Positions 1 to 7,971 of a stretch of 37,014 nucleotides of DNA are shown here, piece by piece. Position 1 is the stretch's first letter. Every line of letters starts with the position of its first letter. The position numbers and the translations under genes are program-made. The stretch lies in assembly GCF_003415655.1 (NCBI RefSeq), contig NZ_QRHC01000016.1, positions 1 through 37,014 on the forward strand, written 5' to 3'. Below the pieces are notes generated by a model. That model saw only the letters and a list, made by a program, of their open reading frames with translations, had not been told where the DNA came from and did not search any database. The stretch is from Vibrio maerlii. GTDB taxonomy: Bacteria > Pseudomonadota > Gammaproteobacteria > Enterobacterales > Vibrionaceae.

Positions 1-243
1 GCTAATCTTGACGCGAGAGGCCCGAAGGTCCCCCTCTTTGGCCCGAAGGCATTATGCGGTATTAGCCATCGTTTCCAATGGTTATCCCCCACATCAAGGC
101 ATATTCCCAGGCATTACTCACCCGTCCGCCGCTCGACGCCGTTAACGTTCCCCGAAGGTTCAGATAACTCGTTTCCGCTCGACTTGCATGTGTTAGGCCT
201 GCCGCCAGCGTTCAATCTGAGCCATGATCAAACTCTTCAATTT
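1..243 (-). rRNA. rrs: 16S ribosomal RNA, 5' end only (partial)
   Basis: On the minus strand the RNA begins at 243 with AAATTGAAGAGTTTGATCAT, the standard 5' end of bacterial 16S rRNA that includes the 27F primer site. The gene runs off the left edge of the window, so only about the first 243 nucleotides (helices of the 5' domain, variable regions V1 and V2) are present. A window or contig starting inside an rRNA gene is typical of assembly breaks at rRNA repeats. The gene is transcribed leftward from the promoters near 542-717. Confidence 0.97.
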
Positions 244-280
244 AAGATTTTGTCGGCTCAATGAATACTGATTTAAGTTT

Positions 281-308
281 CTAGTGACTAGAAGCTAGTT
301 CCTAGAGA
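281..308. repeat. Phased CTAG cluster in the rrn leader (4 x 7 nt)
   Basis: Four CTAG tetramers start at 281, 288, 295 and 302, exactly 7 nucleotides apart, with different three-base fillers: CTAG-TGA, CTAG-AAG, CTAG-TTC, CTAG-AGA. It resembles the other CTAG clusters at 9158, 18353 and 25956, and is the only one found in a transcribed RNA leader rather than after a protein gene. Confidence 0.7.
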
Positions 309-466
309 CTTTGAATTGACTGTGCCGATAATAAATTATCGATTGGTCACTCAGTTCATTGAAAACCATTTTGATACCGAAGTATCTGTTTGCCTTTGCT
401 TATAAAAGCGAAAACAAACTTAGTGATTATCATCAACGAGTGCCCACACAGATTGATAGGTTTAAA

Positions 467-479
467 TTGTTAAAGAACA
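467..479 (-). promoter_or_regulatory. rrn boxA antitermination site
   Basis: The minus strand reads TGTTCTTTAACAA, a near-exact match to the conserved rrn boxA (TGCTCTTTAACAA) bound by NusB-NusE to keep RNA polymerase in the antiterminated state. Its place between the promoters and 16S fits. Confidence 0.85.
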
Positions 480-541
480 TTCCTTCTAACAAGAAGGGCC
501 TTTCGGCTTGCTTTGTGATGTAACTCTCAAAGCGGATGTGC

Positions 542-569
542 ATTCTAGCGTTTTGAACTTCAGTGTCAA
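542..569 (-). promoter_or_regulatory. rrn proximal promoter (P2-like)
   Basis: The minus strand carries a perfect -35 TTGACA (569-564), a 16-base spacer and -10 TAGAAT (547-542), followed by GCACATCC. The spacing and start region fit an rRNA promoter, about 290 bases upstream of mature 16S. Confidence 0.75.
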
Positions 570-689
570 ACACTTTTAAGAAGTTTTTTTGAATTTCTTT
601 TCAATTCGAAACTCAATGCCAGATTGTCTTGCTCATCTTACTGACTATTCGATAAAGCCTTGTGGGCTCTGCCGTGTCAGTGGATGCGC

Positions 690-717
690 ATTATAGAGAT
701 CGCCGTCACATTGGCAA
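690..717 (-). promoter_or_regulatory. rrn distal promoter (P1-like) with UP element
   Basis: The minus strand shows -35 TTGCCA (717-712), a 16-base spacer and a perfect -10 TATAAT (695-690), followed by GCGCATCCACTGACACGG, which resembles the GC-rich discriminator and start region of E. coli rrn P1 promoters (stringent control by ppGpp and DksA is known for that class). Immediately upstream (about 721-765) are A- and T-tracts typical of an UP element for the alpha subunit C-terminal domain. Confidence 0.85.
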
Positions 718-825
718 GCCCTTTTTTGAAAAAAAATGGAAAAAGTGGCATTTAATTCAATTTAACTTTGAAAGCCTTATTTATCCCACTTTGCCCCCCT
801 ATTAAAGAACAACTTACTCACAGAG

Positions 826-834
826 TTATTCACA
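826..834 (+). promoter_or_regulatory. DnaA-box-like site between cysH and rrn P1
   Basis: TTATTCACA fits the relaxed DnaA box TTATNCACA and lies about 110 bases upstream of rrn P1. It sits in an 18-base context (820-837) that differs by one base from the context of the perfect DnaA box near the right end of the window. A single box may have no function. Confidence 0.4.
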
Positions 835-841
835 TTAGAAC

Positions 842-867
842 AAAAAAGCAGCACAACTGCTGCTTTT
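842..867 (-). terminator. Terminator after cysH
   Basis: On the minus strand AAAAGCAGCA, loop GTTG, TGCTGCTTTT, then a run of T, placed about 30 bases beyond the cysH stop. It would end the cysJIH transcript before it runs into the rrn promoters. Confidence 0.8.
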
Positions 868-894
868 CACTGTTCACGGTGAAAACTTTAAAGA

Positions 895-1674
895 CTATAT
901 ACCTGAACCGTAGTTCTCGACGTTGTCATCTTCATGTAGTCCACACTCACGCTTAAGCCCAAAAAAGCGCGTTTCTTCTTCCGTCATTCCAGGTTCCCAC
1001 TTCTTAGTGGTATGTGTATCACCGACAGTTAGGTAACCTTCATCCCATAGAGGGTGATATGGCAGGTTTCTTTCCTCCAGGTAGTAGTGGACATCTTTAT
1101 TAGTCCAATCTATTACCGGTAGGAATTTGAATACGCCGTTTTGCACCGAAAGAATGGGTAATGTTGCTCGTGAGTTTGATTGCTCACGCCTTAGGCCTGA
1201 GAACCAGATGGATACATCAAGATCATCTAAGGCTCTACGCATCGGCTCAACCTTATTTATCTTATTGTACTTATCTATTCCCTCTAGCCCCTGCTCCCAC
1301 AGTTTTCCGAAGCGAGCTTCTTGCCATGCTGCAGATTGATGAGAACGGTAAACTTTTAGGTTCAAACTCAATCTTTCAGTGAGAGTGTCAATAAAATCGT
1401 ATGTCTCTTTAAATAGATATCCGGTATCCGTCAAAATAACAGGCATGTCTGGAGAGACTTTTGTCACCAGATCTAGCATCACGGCAGACTGAATACCAAA
1501 GCTACTCGATACCGCCGCTTTACCTTCTAGGTTTTTAAGAGCCCACTCTATACGTTGAATTGGAGTTAACGCTTCTAGCTCAGCATTGACCTCTGCAAGA
1601 CGGAGTATTTGTTCCGTCTTGGTCAGTTTGACTAGTTCCGCTAACTTCAAGCTTGAAGTCGCTGAATCATGCAT
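895..1674 (-). CDS. cysH: Phosphoadenosine phosphosulfate (PAPS) reductase
   Basis: CysH reduces 3'-phosphoadenylyl sulfate to sulfite using thioredoxin, in the cytoplasm, in assimilatory sulfate reduction. The 259-aa protein has the family length. The adenine-nucleotide alpha-hydrolase fold is recognisable from the SSSFGIQSAVMLDL segment near residue 57, and the catalytic ECGLH motif is near residue 243 in the C-terminal tail. There is no CCxxRKxxPL-type iron-sulfur motif, so PAPS rather than APS is the expected substrate. It is the last gene of cysJIH; its ATG lies 8 bases inside the end of cysI, which suggests translational coupling. Confidence 0.97.
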   Translation of the reverse strand: MHDSATSSLKLAELVKLTKTEQILRLAEVNAELEALTPIQRIEWALKNLEGKAAVSSSFGIQSAVMLDLVTKVSPDMPVILTDTGYLFKETYDFIDTLTERLSLNLKVYRSHQSAAWQEARFGKLWEQGLEGIDKYNKINKVEPMRRALDDLDVSIWFSGLRREQSNSRATLPILSVQNGVFKFLPVIDWTNKDVHYYLEERNLPYHPLWDEGYLTVGDTHTTKKWEPGMTEEETRFFGLKRECGLHEDDNVENYGSGI

Positions 1675-3400
1675 GAAAATCCCTCTTAGATACTTTCACT
1701 TCAGAGATGATGCCAGCACGGATAGTGAAGTCACCAAACCCTTCATTAGTTTCTCTTTCTTTAGACCAACGCCCCACCAAACTATCGATTTCTTCTAGGA
1801 TTTGCTGCTCTGTAATATTCTCTCTATACATCTTAGGCACACGCGTACCTGCTTGGTTACCGCCTAAATGTAGGTTGTATCGACCTGGTGCTTTACCAAC
1901 GAGGCCAATCTCAGCCAACATTGCACGGCCACAGCCATTAGGGCAGCCCGTTACACGTAAGATAATGTTTTCTTCTTTATCTAAACCATGCTTATCAAGG
2001 ATACCCTCAACATGTGTAACAAACTCTGGTAAGAAACGCTCTGCTTCCGCCATCGCCAGCGGACAGGTTGGAAACGCCACACATGCCATTGAGTTTTTAC
2101 GCTGCTCACTAACTGTGTCGTCCATCAAGCCATGTTCACGAGCGATCTTTTCAATTTTGGCTTTTTGACTCTTAGCTACACCAGCAATAATCAGGTTTTG
2201 GTTTGCAGTCATGCGGAAATCACCTTTGTGGATCTTCGCAATCTCAGCCACACCGGTTTTTAGTGGCTTACCTGGATAATCAAGTAGACGACCATTCTCT
2301 ATAAACAATGCAAGGTGATGTTTACCATCGATTCCTTCCACCCAACCAATACGGTCACCGCGATCGGTAAATTCATAAGGACGGCTCTCTTCAAACTGAA
2401 TGCCCGCTCGTTTTTCAACTTCAGCTTTAAAGACGTCACTACCAACACGATCTAGTGTGTATTTGGTTTTGGCATTTTTACGATTTGAACGGTTACCCCA
2501 ATCACGTTGAGTCGTCACAACCGCAGCGGCTACATCAAGTGTCTTTTCTAAAGGTACAAATCCAAAATCATCAGCACGACGTGGGTAGGTCGAAGTATCA
2601 CCGTGCGTCATTGCAAGACCACCACCGACGAGCACATTGAAACCCACCAGCTTGCCATCTTGTGCAATGGCAACAAAGTTAAGGTCGTTTGCATGCACAT
2701 CGACATCATTCTGTGGAGGAATTACCACGGTTGTTTTGAACTTACGAGGAAGATAGTTACTGCCCAAGATTGGTTCTTCATCTTGGGTATCTTCTACTTT
2801 CTCGCCGTCCAACCAAATCTCTGCGTATGCACGGGTCTTTGGAAGTAGGTGTTCACTGATCTTCTTCGCCCACTCATACGCTTCTTGATGTAGTTCAGAT
2901 TCTACTGGGTTGGTCGTACACAACACATTGCGGTTTACGTCACCCGCTGTCGCAATTGAATCAATACCAATACTGTTAAGCGTTTGGTGCATTAGCTTGA
3001 TATTGGGCTTTAATACACCATGGAACTGGAAAGTCTGGCGAGTGGTTAAACGAATACTTCCATACAGAGTGTGGTCCGTTGCAAACTTATCAATCGCCAG
3101 CCATTGCTCTGGCTTAATGATCCCACCAGGCATACGAGCACGTAACATCACGTTATGAAGTGGCTCAAGCTTTTGCTTAGCTCGCTCATTACGAATATCT
3201 CGATCATCTTGTTGGTACATTCCGTGAAAGCGAATGAGCTGGAAGTTATCCGCCGTAAATCCGCCAGTAATGCGATCTTGCAGATCGTTCTCGATTGTTC
3301 CACGAAGGAAGTTACTTTCTCTTTTAAGGCGTTCGTTATCTGCTAATGGGCCCAATACCTGCCCTAATACTTCTTGTTGTGCGATATCTTGCTTGCTCAT
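1667..3400 (-). CDS. cysI: Assimilatory sulfite reductase (NADPH), hemoprotein beta subunit
   Basis: CysI carries siroheme and a 4Fe-4S cluster and performs the six-electron reduction of sulfite to sulfide, receiving electrons from CysJ. At 577 aa it matches the E. coli protein (570). The cluster and siroheme cysteines are visible as CX5C (about 440 and 446) and CX3C (about 486 and 490) in TGCPNGCGRAM. The repeated ferredoxin-reductase-like half-domains and R-rich siroheme-binding segments such as RLTTRQTFQFHG are present. The ATG shares one base with the cysJ stop (TAATG), and its end overlaps cysH, so the three genes form one tightly coupled operon. Confidence 0.97.
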   Translation of the reverse strand: MSKQDIAQQEVLGQVLGPLADNERLKRESNFLRGTIENDLQDRITGGFTADNFQLIRFHGMYQQDDRDIRNERAKQKLEPLHNVMLRARMPGGIIKPEQWLAIDKFATDHTLYGSIRLTTRQTFQFHGVLKPNIKLMHQTLNSIGIDSIATAGDVNRNVLCTTNPVESELHQEAYEWAKKISEHLLPKTRAYAEIWLDGEKVEDTQDEEPILGSNYLPRKFKTTVVIPPQNDVDVHANDLNFVAIAQDGKLVGFNVLVGGGLAMTHGDTSTYPRRADDFGFVPLEKTLDVAAAVVTTQRDWGNRSNRKNAKTKYTLDRVGSDVFKAEVEKRAGIQFEESRPYEFTDRGDRIGWVEGIDGKHHLALFIENGRLLDYPGKPLKTGVAEIAKIHKGDFRMTANQNLIIAGVAKSQKAKIEKIAREHGLMDDTVSEQRKNSMACVAFPTCPLAMAEAERFLPEFVTHVEGILDKHGLDKEENIILRVTGCPNGCGRAMLAEIGLVGKAPGRYNLHLGGNQAGTRVPKMYRENITEQQILEEIDSLVGRWSKERETNEGFGDFTIRAGIISEVKVSKRDFHA

Positions 3401-5256
3401 TAGTACACATCCCTTTGGTAACGCTTCGCTTTACGTAGATCGTTGATATATTCTTCTGCTTGTTCTCTTGATAAGTTGCCTTGTTGTGATGCAACCGTGA
3501 TCAGAGCTTCATGCACATCTTTGGCCATTCGCGTGGCATCACCACATACATAGATATAAGCCCCTTCTTGCAACCACCCCCAAAGCTGTTGTGCTTGCTC
3601 TAAGATTCGATGCTGTACATAGACTTTTTCATGCTGGTCGCGGCTAAACGCGACATCAAGTTGGGTCAACAGCCCCGATTTAAGATACTTTTGCCACTCG
3701 ACTTGGTACAAGAAATCTTGCGTAAAGGTACGGTCACCGAAGAACAACCAGTTCTTACCTTCAGCATCGCGGTTGTCACGCTCTTGAATAAAGCTACGGA
3801 ACGGTGCGATACCTGTACCTGGTCCAATCATAATCACTGGCACATCATCACTTTCAGGGAGTTTGAAGTTATTGTTGTTCTCAACAAATACCTTCACTTC
3901 ACCGCCTTCTTCAAGGCGATGGGCTAAGAAGCTTGAAGCACCGCCAAAGCGTTTTTCGTCACATTTGTCGTATTCAACCAACCCAACCGTTAGATGCACT
4001 TCTTCATCCACTTCTGTTTGGCTTGAAGCGATAGAGTACAAACGTGGGGTTAACTTACGAAGTAAGCCGACAAGCTCTTCGGCCGACAATTTGGTTTTCT
4101 TCTCTTTCAGTACGTCAATTAACTGAGTATTTCCTGCGTATTCGCGCAGCTTGTCTTTGTCATCAACCAATTTAAGCAGCTTCTTACTGCCTGACAGCTC
4201 GGCATACTTAGTTACTAATTGAGGGTTCGACGCAGTAATCTCATACTTACTCACCAAAGCACTGTGGATAGATAAGCTCTCGTCATCGACATCAATACTT
4301 TCGACACCTGATAGTCCCACCTGAGCTAGAATCGCATTGACGAGATCGGAACTGTTTTCAAACCAAACCCCAAGCGCATCACCTGGCTGGTAGGTAAGTC
4401 CAGATTCTTCTAAGTCGATTTCAATGTGACGTACATCCTTACCTGAATCTCGACCAGTAATCTTTTGACTCGTTAATAGCGTTGCCGTGTATGGGTTTTG
4501 CTTGTTGTATTGAGAATGAGCAGCCTGTGCAAGAGGAAGCTGAACTACCTCCGCTTCAATTCCAGAGGAAAGTGCTTCTTTCACTTGTTCAAGTGCTTTT
4601 GCTCGCCAAGTTTGAGCCTCGCCTTCATAGTCCACATCACAGTCAATACGATCAATAAACGATGTCGCGCCTTGTTTTGCTAAGAAGGCATCAAAGTCTT
4701 TACCTGTCTGACAGAAGAACTCATAGCTAGAATCACCGAGGCCGATAACACCATATTTAAGGTTGGGTAGCTTAGGTGCTTTCTTTGATTGCAAGAACTC
4801 ATGCAGCTCAATGGCATTGTCTGGTGCCTCACCTTCACCATTGGTCGATGCGACAATAATGACGTGCGTTTCTTTGGCTAGGTTCTTACCTTTGTAATCA
4901 CTGGCATCAAATAACTCGACAGCGATACCTTCCGCCTTCGCTTCAGCTTCTAATGCTTCCGCCACACCTTTAGCGTTACCGGTTTGAGATGCAAAGATAA
5001 TCGTCAGTTTTCCAGCCGGCTTTGCTGCAACTGCTGAAGCAGCATTGGCAATAGGAGCAGCTGCAGCTGAAGGTTGGGATTGACTTAAACCCCAAAAGTA
5101 GCCACTCACCCAAGCGAGTTGTTGGGGTGATAATTCAGATACGGTTTGTTGAAGTTGACCAAACTGTTGGTCATTGAGTGGAGCCGTCAAGCCAGCTATC
5201 CCTGATGGAGCGCTATTCTCTGGCGACGTATTATTTTCTTTCTTCTGTAAAGACAT
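3400..5256 (-). CDS. cysJ: Assimilatory sulfite reductase (NADPH), flavoprotein alpha subunit
   Basis: CysJ passes electrons from NADPH through FAD and FMN to CysI. In order: a short N-terminal segment ending in QLAWVSGYFWGL, a flavodoxin domain (about 85-230, FASQTGNAKGVAEAL FMN loop), an FAD domain with RLYSIASS, and an NADPH domain with GPGTGIAPFRSF and YVCGD, ending in the family DVY-like C-terminus. I chose the ATG at 5256 because AGGGA lies ten bases upstream; an ATG at 5277 would add seven residues but has no clear ribosome-binding site. CysB and acetylserine control is usual for this operon; I could not assign a convincing CysB site in 5257-5366. Confidence 0.95.
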   Translation of the reverse strand: MSLQKKENNTSPENSAPSGIAGLTAPLNDQQFGQLQQTVSELSPQQLAWVSGYFWGLSQSQPSAAAAPIANAASAVAAKPAGKLTIIFASQTGNAKGVAEALEAEAKAEGIAVELFDASDYKGKNLAKETHVIIVASTNGEGEAPDNAIELHEFLQSKKAPKLPNLKYGVIGLGDSSYEFFCQTGKDFDAFLAKQGATSFIDRIDCDVDYEGEAQTWRAKALEQVKEALSSGIEAEVVQLPLAQAAHSQYNKQNPYTATLLTSQKITGRDSGKDVRHIEIDLEESGLTYQPGDALGVWFENSSDLVNAILAQVGLSGVESIDVDDESLSIHSALVSKYEITASNPQLVTKYAELSGSKKLLKLVDDKDKLREYAGNTQLIDVLKEKKTKLSAEELVGLLRKLTPRLYSIASSQTEVDEEVHLTVGLVEYDKCDEKRFGGASSFLAHRLEEGGEVKVFVENNNNFKLPESDDVPVIMIGPGTGIAPFRSFIQERDNRDAEGKNWLFFGDRTFTQDFLYQVEWQKYLKSGLLTQLDVAFSRDQHEKVYVQHRILEQAQQLWGWLQEGAYIYVCGDATRMAKDVHEALITVASQQGNLSREQAEEYINDLRKAKRYQRDVY

Positions 5257-5366
5257 TGTCACGACATCCCTATTCATTGCGTGACGTAAGATTAACCACC
5301 TTTACTAATAACAAGAAAGAATAGAAAAGTATGTTTTATAACTTTTTGGAAGAAATATAAGAGGAG

Positions 5367-5594
5367 TTAAGATTCGATTCGAACCTGACTAAAACCGACT
5401 GCCATCGCTGAACGCGATGCGGAATCAAGGTTTTCATAATGGCACTCTTCGCCGTTCGCATCAGTAAGTAATACAAAGCCACCACGAGCATGACGAAACT
5501 CAACAATGTATGCATCTTCCTGGGAAGAAGGCTCGATGATCGCTTCTACCAGCTCTCTTTCGCGGTATAAAGCGCGCAGTTCATTAATGGTCAT
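5367..5594 (-). CDS. Conserved small protein of unknown function (75 aa)
   Basis: I do not recognise a named family. The 75-aa protein is acidic and soluble, with no signal peptide or membrane segment: an N-terminal helix (TINELRALYRERELVEAII), then a pattern suggesting beta strands (AYIVEFRH, GFVLLTD, ECHYEN) and a C-terminal strand SQVRIES. It has a good start: GGAG five bases before the ATG. It is transcribed toward cysJ with about 110 bases between, so it could be a separate unit or a lead gene. A small regulator or adaptor is possible but nothing in the sequence proves it. Confidence 0.75.
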   Translation of the reverse strand: MTINELRALYRERELVEAIIEPSSQEDAYIVEFRHARGGFVLLTDANGEECHYENLDSASRSAMAVGFSQVRIES

Positions 5595-5696
5595 CGTTGC
5601 TCCATGCCACTAGACAGCTATTCCATTCTAGCTATAAGCATGGTCCAAAGTGAGCAAAGTGAGAAATGTTGTGAAGGGTTTATAATCAAAAGATAT

Positions 5697-5724
5697 AAAA
5701 AAACGCCGCTAATAAAGCGACGTT
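5697..5724 (-). terminator. Terminator after the outer-membrane protein gene
   Basis: On the minus strand AACGTCGCT, loop TTATT, AGCGGCGTT (one G-U pair), then seven T. It lies 17 bases beyond the stop at 5742. Confidence 0.8.
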
Positions 5725-5741
5725 CTAAAGAACCAAGACGA

Positions 5742-6449
5742 TTAAAAGGTTACATCCGCCCCTAAGAACCAACCATCAGCAAAGATAAACTCTTTCCCTT
5801 TAATACCATCTTCTGCTGACGAGATGGCGAAGTCTTCAGACTCAAGATCAATCACTCGGTAGCCGCCACGGAAGTTGACGTCCACTTTGCCCATTGGGAC
5901 TCGGTACTGCACACCAGCCATCAAGTCGGTACTTTTAATGCCGCTGCTGTCACCAAAGTTCATCTCACCAATGATCTCTAACTCAGTATTTGGGACTTTA
6001 ATTTCACCATAGCCATACCAAGCCCAAATGAACGAATCGAAATCCGTTCTGGTGTCGTTATTAGCATCTCGATATAGCGTGTTTCCAAGATCACTGAACG
6101 TTAGCCCGGCATCAAAATGCAGTAGTTCATGATCCATGAGCTGGTATGATAGAGTCAGGTCATACTTATCAAACGCCATGTAGTCAGCGTCCACCGACGA
6201 GTAGCGCACGCGAACGTTCGGTACGTAATCAATATCATTTCTTACTGACAAATAAAAGCTTGGGTTGTCTGAGTCATCACGACGGACTTCGTTTACCTTA
6301 GTACTGGTCCACCACATTTCAGCACCTAGAGTGACATCAAAGTTCTTGCTCTCTGACGCGATGCTTTCTGGAGCATCGGTATTTGCGAATGCAGGAATTG
6401 CAAATGTGAAAGCAGCAACCGATGCAGTTGCCAATATTTTGAGAGTCAT
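5742..6449 (-). CDS. Outer-membrane beta-barrel protein (TIGR04219-like)
   Basis: A 235-aa secreted protein with a Sec signal peptide (hydrophobic ATASVAAFTFAIPAFA, cleavage after AFA near residue 22) followed by alternating amphipathic strands rich in Y, W, F and D, for example VRVRYSSVDADY, KYDLTLSYQLM and KVDVNFRGGYRVIDL. It ends in phenylalanine (GADVTF), the usual BAM recognition signature for barrels. It resembles the TIGR04219 family, whose function is unknown. A GGAG lies before the ATG, and it has its own terminator, so it is probably monocistronic. Substrate or role cannot be read from the sequence. Confidence 0.85.
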   Translation of the reverse strand: MTLKILATASVAAFTFAIPAFANTDAPESIASESKNFDVTLGAEMWWTSTKVNEVRRDDSDNPSFYLSVRNDIDYVPNVRVRYSSVDADYMAFDKYDLTLSYQLMDHELLHFDAGLTFSDLGNTLYRDANNDTRTDFDSFIWAWYGYGEIKVPNTELEIIGEMNFGDSSGIKSTDLMAGVQYRVPMGKVDVNFRGGYRVIDLESEDFAISSAEDGIKGKEFIFADGWFLGADVTF

Positions 6450-6589
6450 TCAGGCGTGCTCCAAGTTTCTATTAATTAATTCAATAACATCGAAAATAGT
6501 AGCACAGACTCTCTTAGCATCTATAGCGATTTCCGTCATTGCAAATTCAAGCTTTCGTTAGGAACGTTCCAACACTAGGGCCTATTCAC

Positions 6590-6805
6590 CTAATAACGAC
6601 GAGACTGCACCACGTAGTTTTTGAAGAACCAATAACCAACAGCAATCACAATGATCCACGGCAGCAACTTAAATACCATCCCTACCATACCGAGTATAAA
6701 CATCACGGCAAATGCTAAGAAGGTAGCGCCAATCACAGTCACCATAGTAAAACCCGTAACAAGTAACGTCGCTGCAAATACAAGAATAAATATCAGCTCA
6801 AACAT
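6590..6805 (-). CDS. pspG: Envelope stress response membrane protein PspG
   Basis: A 71-aa inner-membrane protein made almost wholly of hydrophobic segments (about 2-23, 24-45 and 48-63) with the conserved KLLPWIIVIAVGYWFFK block and a basic, tyrosine-ended tail (SRRY), as in E. coli PspG (YjbO). PspG is the phage-shock effector encoded apart from pspABCDE and controlled by PspF with sigma-54. Two features of context support the call: it lies downstream of dusA as in E. coli, and a sigma-54 promoter is present 40 bases upstream. The protein is shorter than the E. coli one at the C-terminus. Confidence 0.92.
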   Translation of the reverse strand: MFELIFILVFAATLLVTGFTMVTVIGATFLAFAVMFILGMVGMVFKLLPWIIVIAVGYWFFKNYVVQSRRY

Positions 6806-6844
6806 GGCTTAACCCCTTAAAGTCATATCGATTATTTGTTCTAT

Positions 6845-6860
6845 TGCAGCAACCAAGCCA
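6845..6860 (-). promoter_or_regulatory. Sigma-54 promoter of pspG
   Basis: The minus strand reads TGGCTTGGTTGCTGCA. Against the sigma-54 consensus TGGCACGNNNNTTGCW it keeps the -24 GG and -12 GC exactly ten bases apart, and 9 of 12 defined positions. The start would be near 6833, giving a leader of about 28 bases to the pspG ATG. PspF would be the activator by analogy with E. coli; I did not identify its upstream sites. Confidence 0.85.
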
Positions 6861-6902
6861 ACTATGAAGAATTAACATAAGATCATGTTTTATAATAGAA
6901 AT

Positions 6903-6931
6903 AAAAAAGAGCACTTAATCTAAGCGCTCTT
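6903..6931 (-). terminator. Terminator after dusA
   Basis: On the minus strand AAGAGCGCTTA, loop GAT, TAAGTGCTCTT (one G-U pair) followed by TTTTTT. It lies about 70 bases beyond dusA and separates dusA transcription from the pspG sigma-54 promoter. Confidence 0.8.
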
Positions 6932-6999
6932 CCTTATTACATGGTGTGGTATATATCGCCAAATAGGTGTAAAAAATACACCCTGGCTTACTAAGCTGG

Positions 7000-7971
7000 T
7001 TATTCTGTCGGGATCTTCTTTAATGCCGCTTCGACTACTTCAATACCTGCGCCTTTCTTATGCGCATTTTCACTGATATGACGACGCCATTGACGGCCAC
7101 CTGGTTGAGCATGGAACAGCCCAAGCATATGGCGCGTGATATGACCAAGGTTCGCCCCTTTTGCCATTTCACGTTCAATGTATGGATACATCAGTTCAAC
7201 CGCTTCATGACGAGATAATACTGGCGTTTGCTTGTCGAAGATTTGCTGATCTACCTGAGCCAAGATATATGGGTTGTGGTAAGCCTCGCGACCAATCATC
7301 ACGCCATCAAGATGTTGAAGATGTTCTTTTGTTTCTTCAAGCGTGGTGATACCACCATTAACACCAATGTTTAGGTGTGAGAAATCTCTCTTAATGTGAT
7401 AGGCGCGTGTGTAGTCTAGAGGTGGGATCTCGCGATTCTCTTTCGGGCTCAAGCCACTTAACCAAGCTTTACGAGCATGGATAGTAAACTGCTCACAGCC
7501 GCCTTTTTCTGAGACAACAGTGATGAAGTTAGTTAGGAACTCATAAGAATCTTGCTCGTCGATACCAATACGTGTCTTCACTGTCACCGGGATATCAACC
7601 ACGTCTTTCATCGAAGCGACGCAATCTGCCACCAGCTCTGGTTCTGCCATTAAGCATGCTCCGAAGCGACCATTTTGCACTCGGTCTGACGGACAACCAA
7701 CGTTAAGGTTGATCTCATCGTAACCACGCTCTTGAGCCAGCTTGGCACATTCTGCTAGCTCTTTAGCATTTGAGCCACCCAACTGCAGTGCTAGTGGGTG
7801 CTCTTCTTCACTATAAGCAAGAAAATCGCCTTTACCATGCAGAATTGCGCCTGTGGTCACCATCTCGGTGTAAAGAAGCGTCTCTTTAGACAGCAAACGG
7901 TGAAAGTAACGACAATGACGGTCAGTCCAATCGAGCATCGGGGCGACTGATAAGCGGTTAGCTGAGTACAT
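7000..7971 (-). CDS. dusA: tRNA-dihydrouridine(20/20a) synthase DusA
   Basis: A flavin-dependent reductase that converts uridine to dihydrouridine in the D-loop of tRNA, using NADPH and FMN. Family marks: SVAPMLDWTDRHCR at the N-terminus, the active-site NVGCPSDRVQNGRFGACLM with its catalytic Cys, VKTRIGID, the FTIHARKAWL block of DusA, and GVNGGI and GREAYHNPY for the FMN phosphate. I chose the ATG at 7971 (323 aa) because TATAGG lies nine bases upstream; the TTG at 7995 would add MKLYRLIY, which is not usual in the family. It is divergent from zur and precedes pspG. Confidence 0.95.
   Translation of the reverse strand: MYSANRLSVAPMLDWTDRHCRYFHRLLSKETLLYTEMVTTGAILHGKGDFLAYSEEEHPLALQLGGSNAKELAECAKLAQERGYDEINLNVGCPSDRVQNGRFGACLMAEPELVADCVASMKDVVDIPVTVKTRIGIDEQDSYEFLTNFITVVSEKGGCEQFTIHARKAWLSGLSPKENREIPPLDYTRAYHIKRDFSHLNIGVNGGITTLEETKEHLQHLDGVMIGREAYHNPYILAQVDQQIFDKQTPVLSRHEAVELMYPYIEREMAKGANLGHITRHMLGLFHAQPGGRQWRRHISENAHKKGAGIEVVEAALKKIPTE

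Larger units (their letters stand above)
244..541 (-). promoter_or_regulatory. rrn leader (16S 5' external transcribed spacer)
   Basis: This stretch lies between the proximal rrn promoter and mature 16S rRNA and holds no gene. Reading the transcribed (minus) strand it contains boxA at 479-467, a hairpin at 386-373 (GATAC, loop TTCG, GTATC, a stable cUUCGg tetraloop) and, near the 16S start, a run of four phased CTAG units at 281-308. The leader is expected to pair with the 16S 3' flank for RNase III processing, but that flank is outside the window. Confidence 0.75.

Noticed and set aside
768..956. Open frame of 62 aa on the plus strand
   Set aside because: It lies across the rrn promoter side, the cysH terminator and the end of cysH in antisense, with no ribosome-binding site; chance frame.
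3610..3927. Open frame of 105 aa antisense to cysJ
   Set aside because: No homology signs or start signal; it is the shadow of the coding strand, as are other antisense frames over cysI, purA, hflX, mutL and amiB.
5257..5366. CysB binding site before cysJ
   Set aside because: The region is AT-rich and plausible, but CysB sites are degenerate and I could not choose one with support.
6561..6570. GGAACGTTCC palindrome upstream of the outer-membrane protein gene
   Set aside because: A ten-base palindrome could bind a regulator, but it matches no operator that I can name and may be chance.
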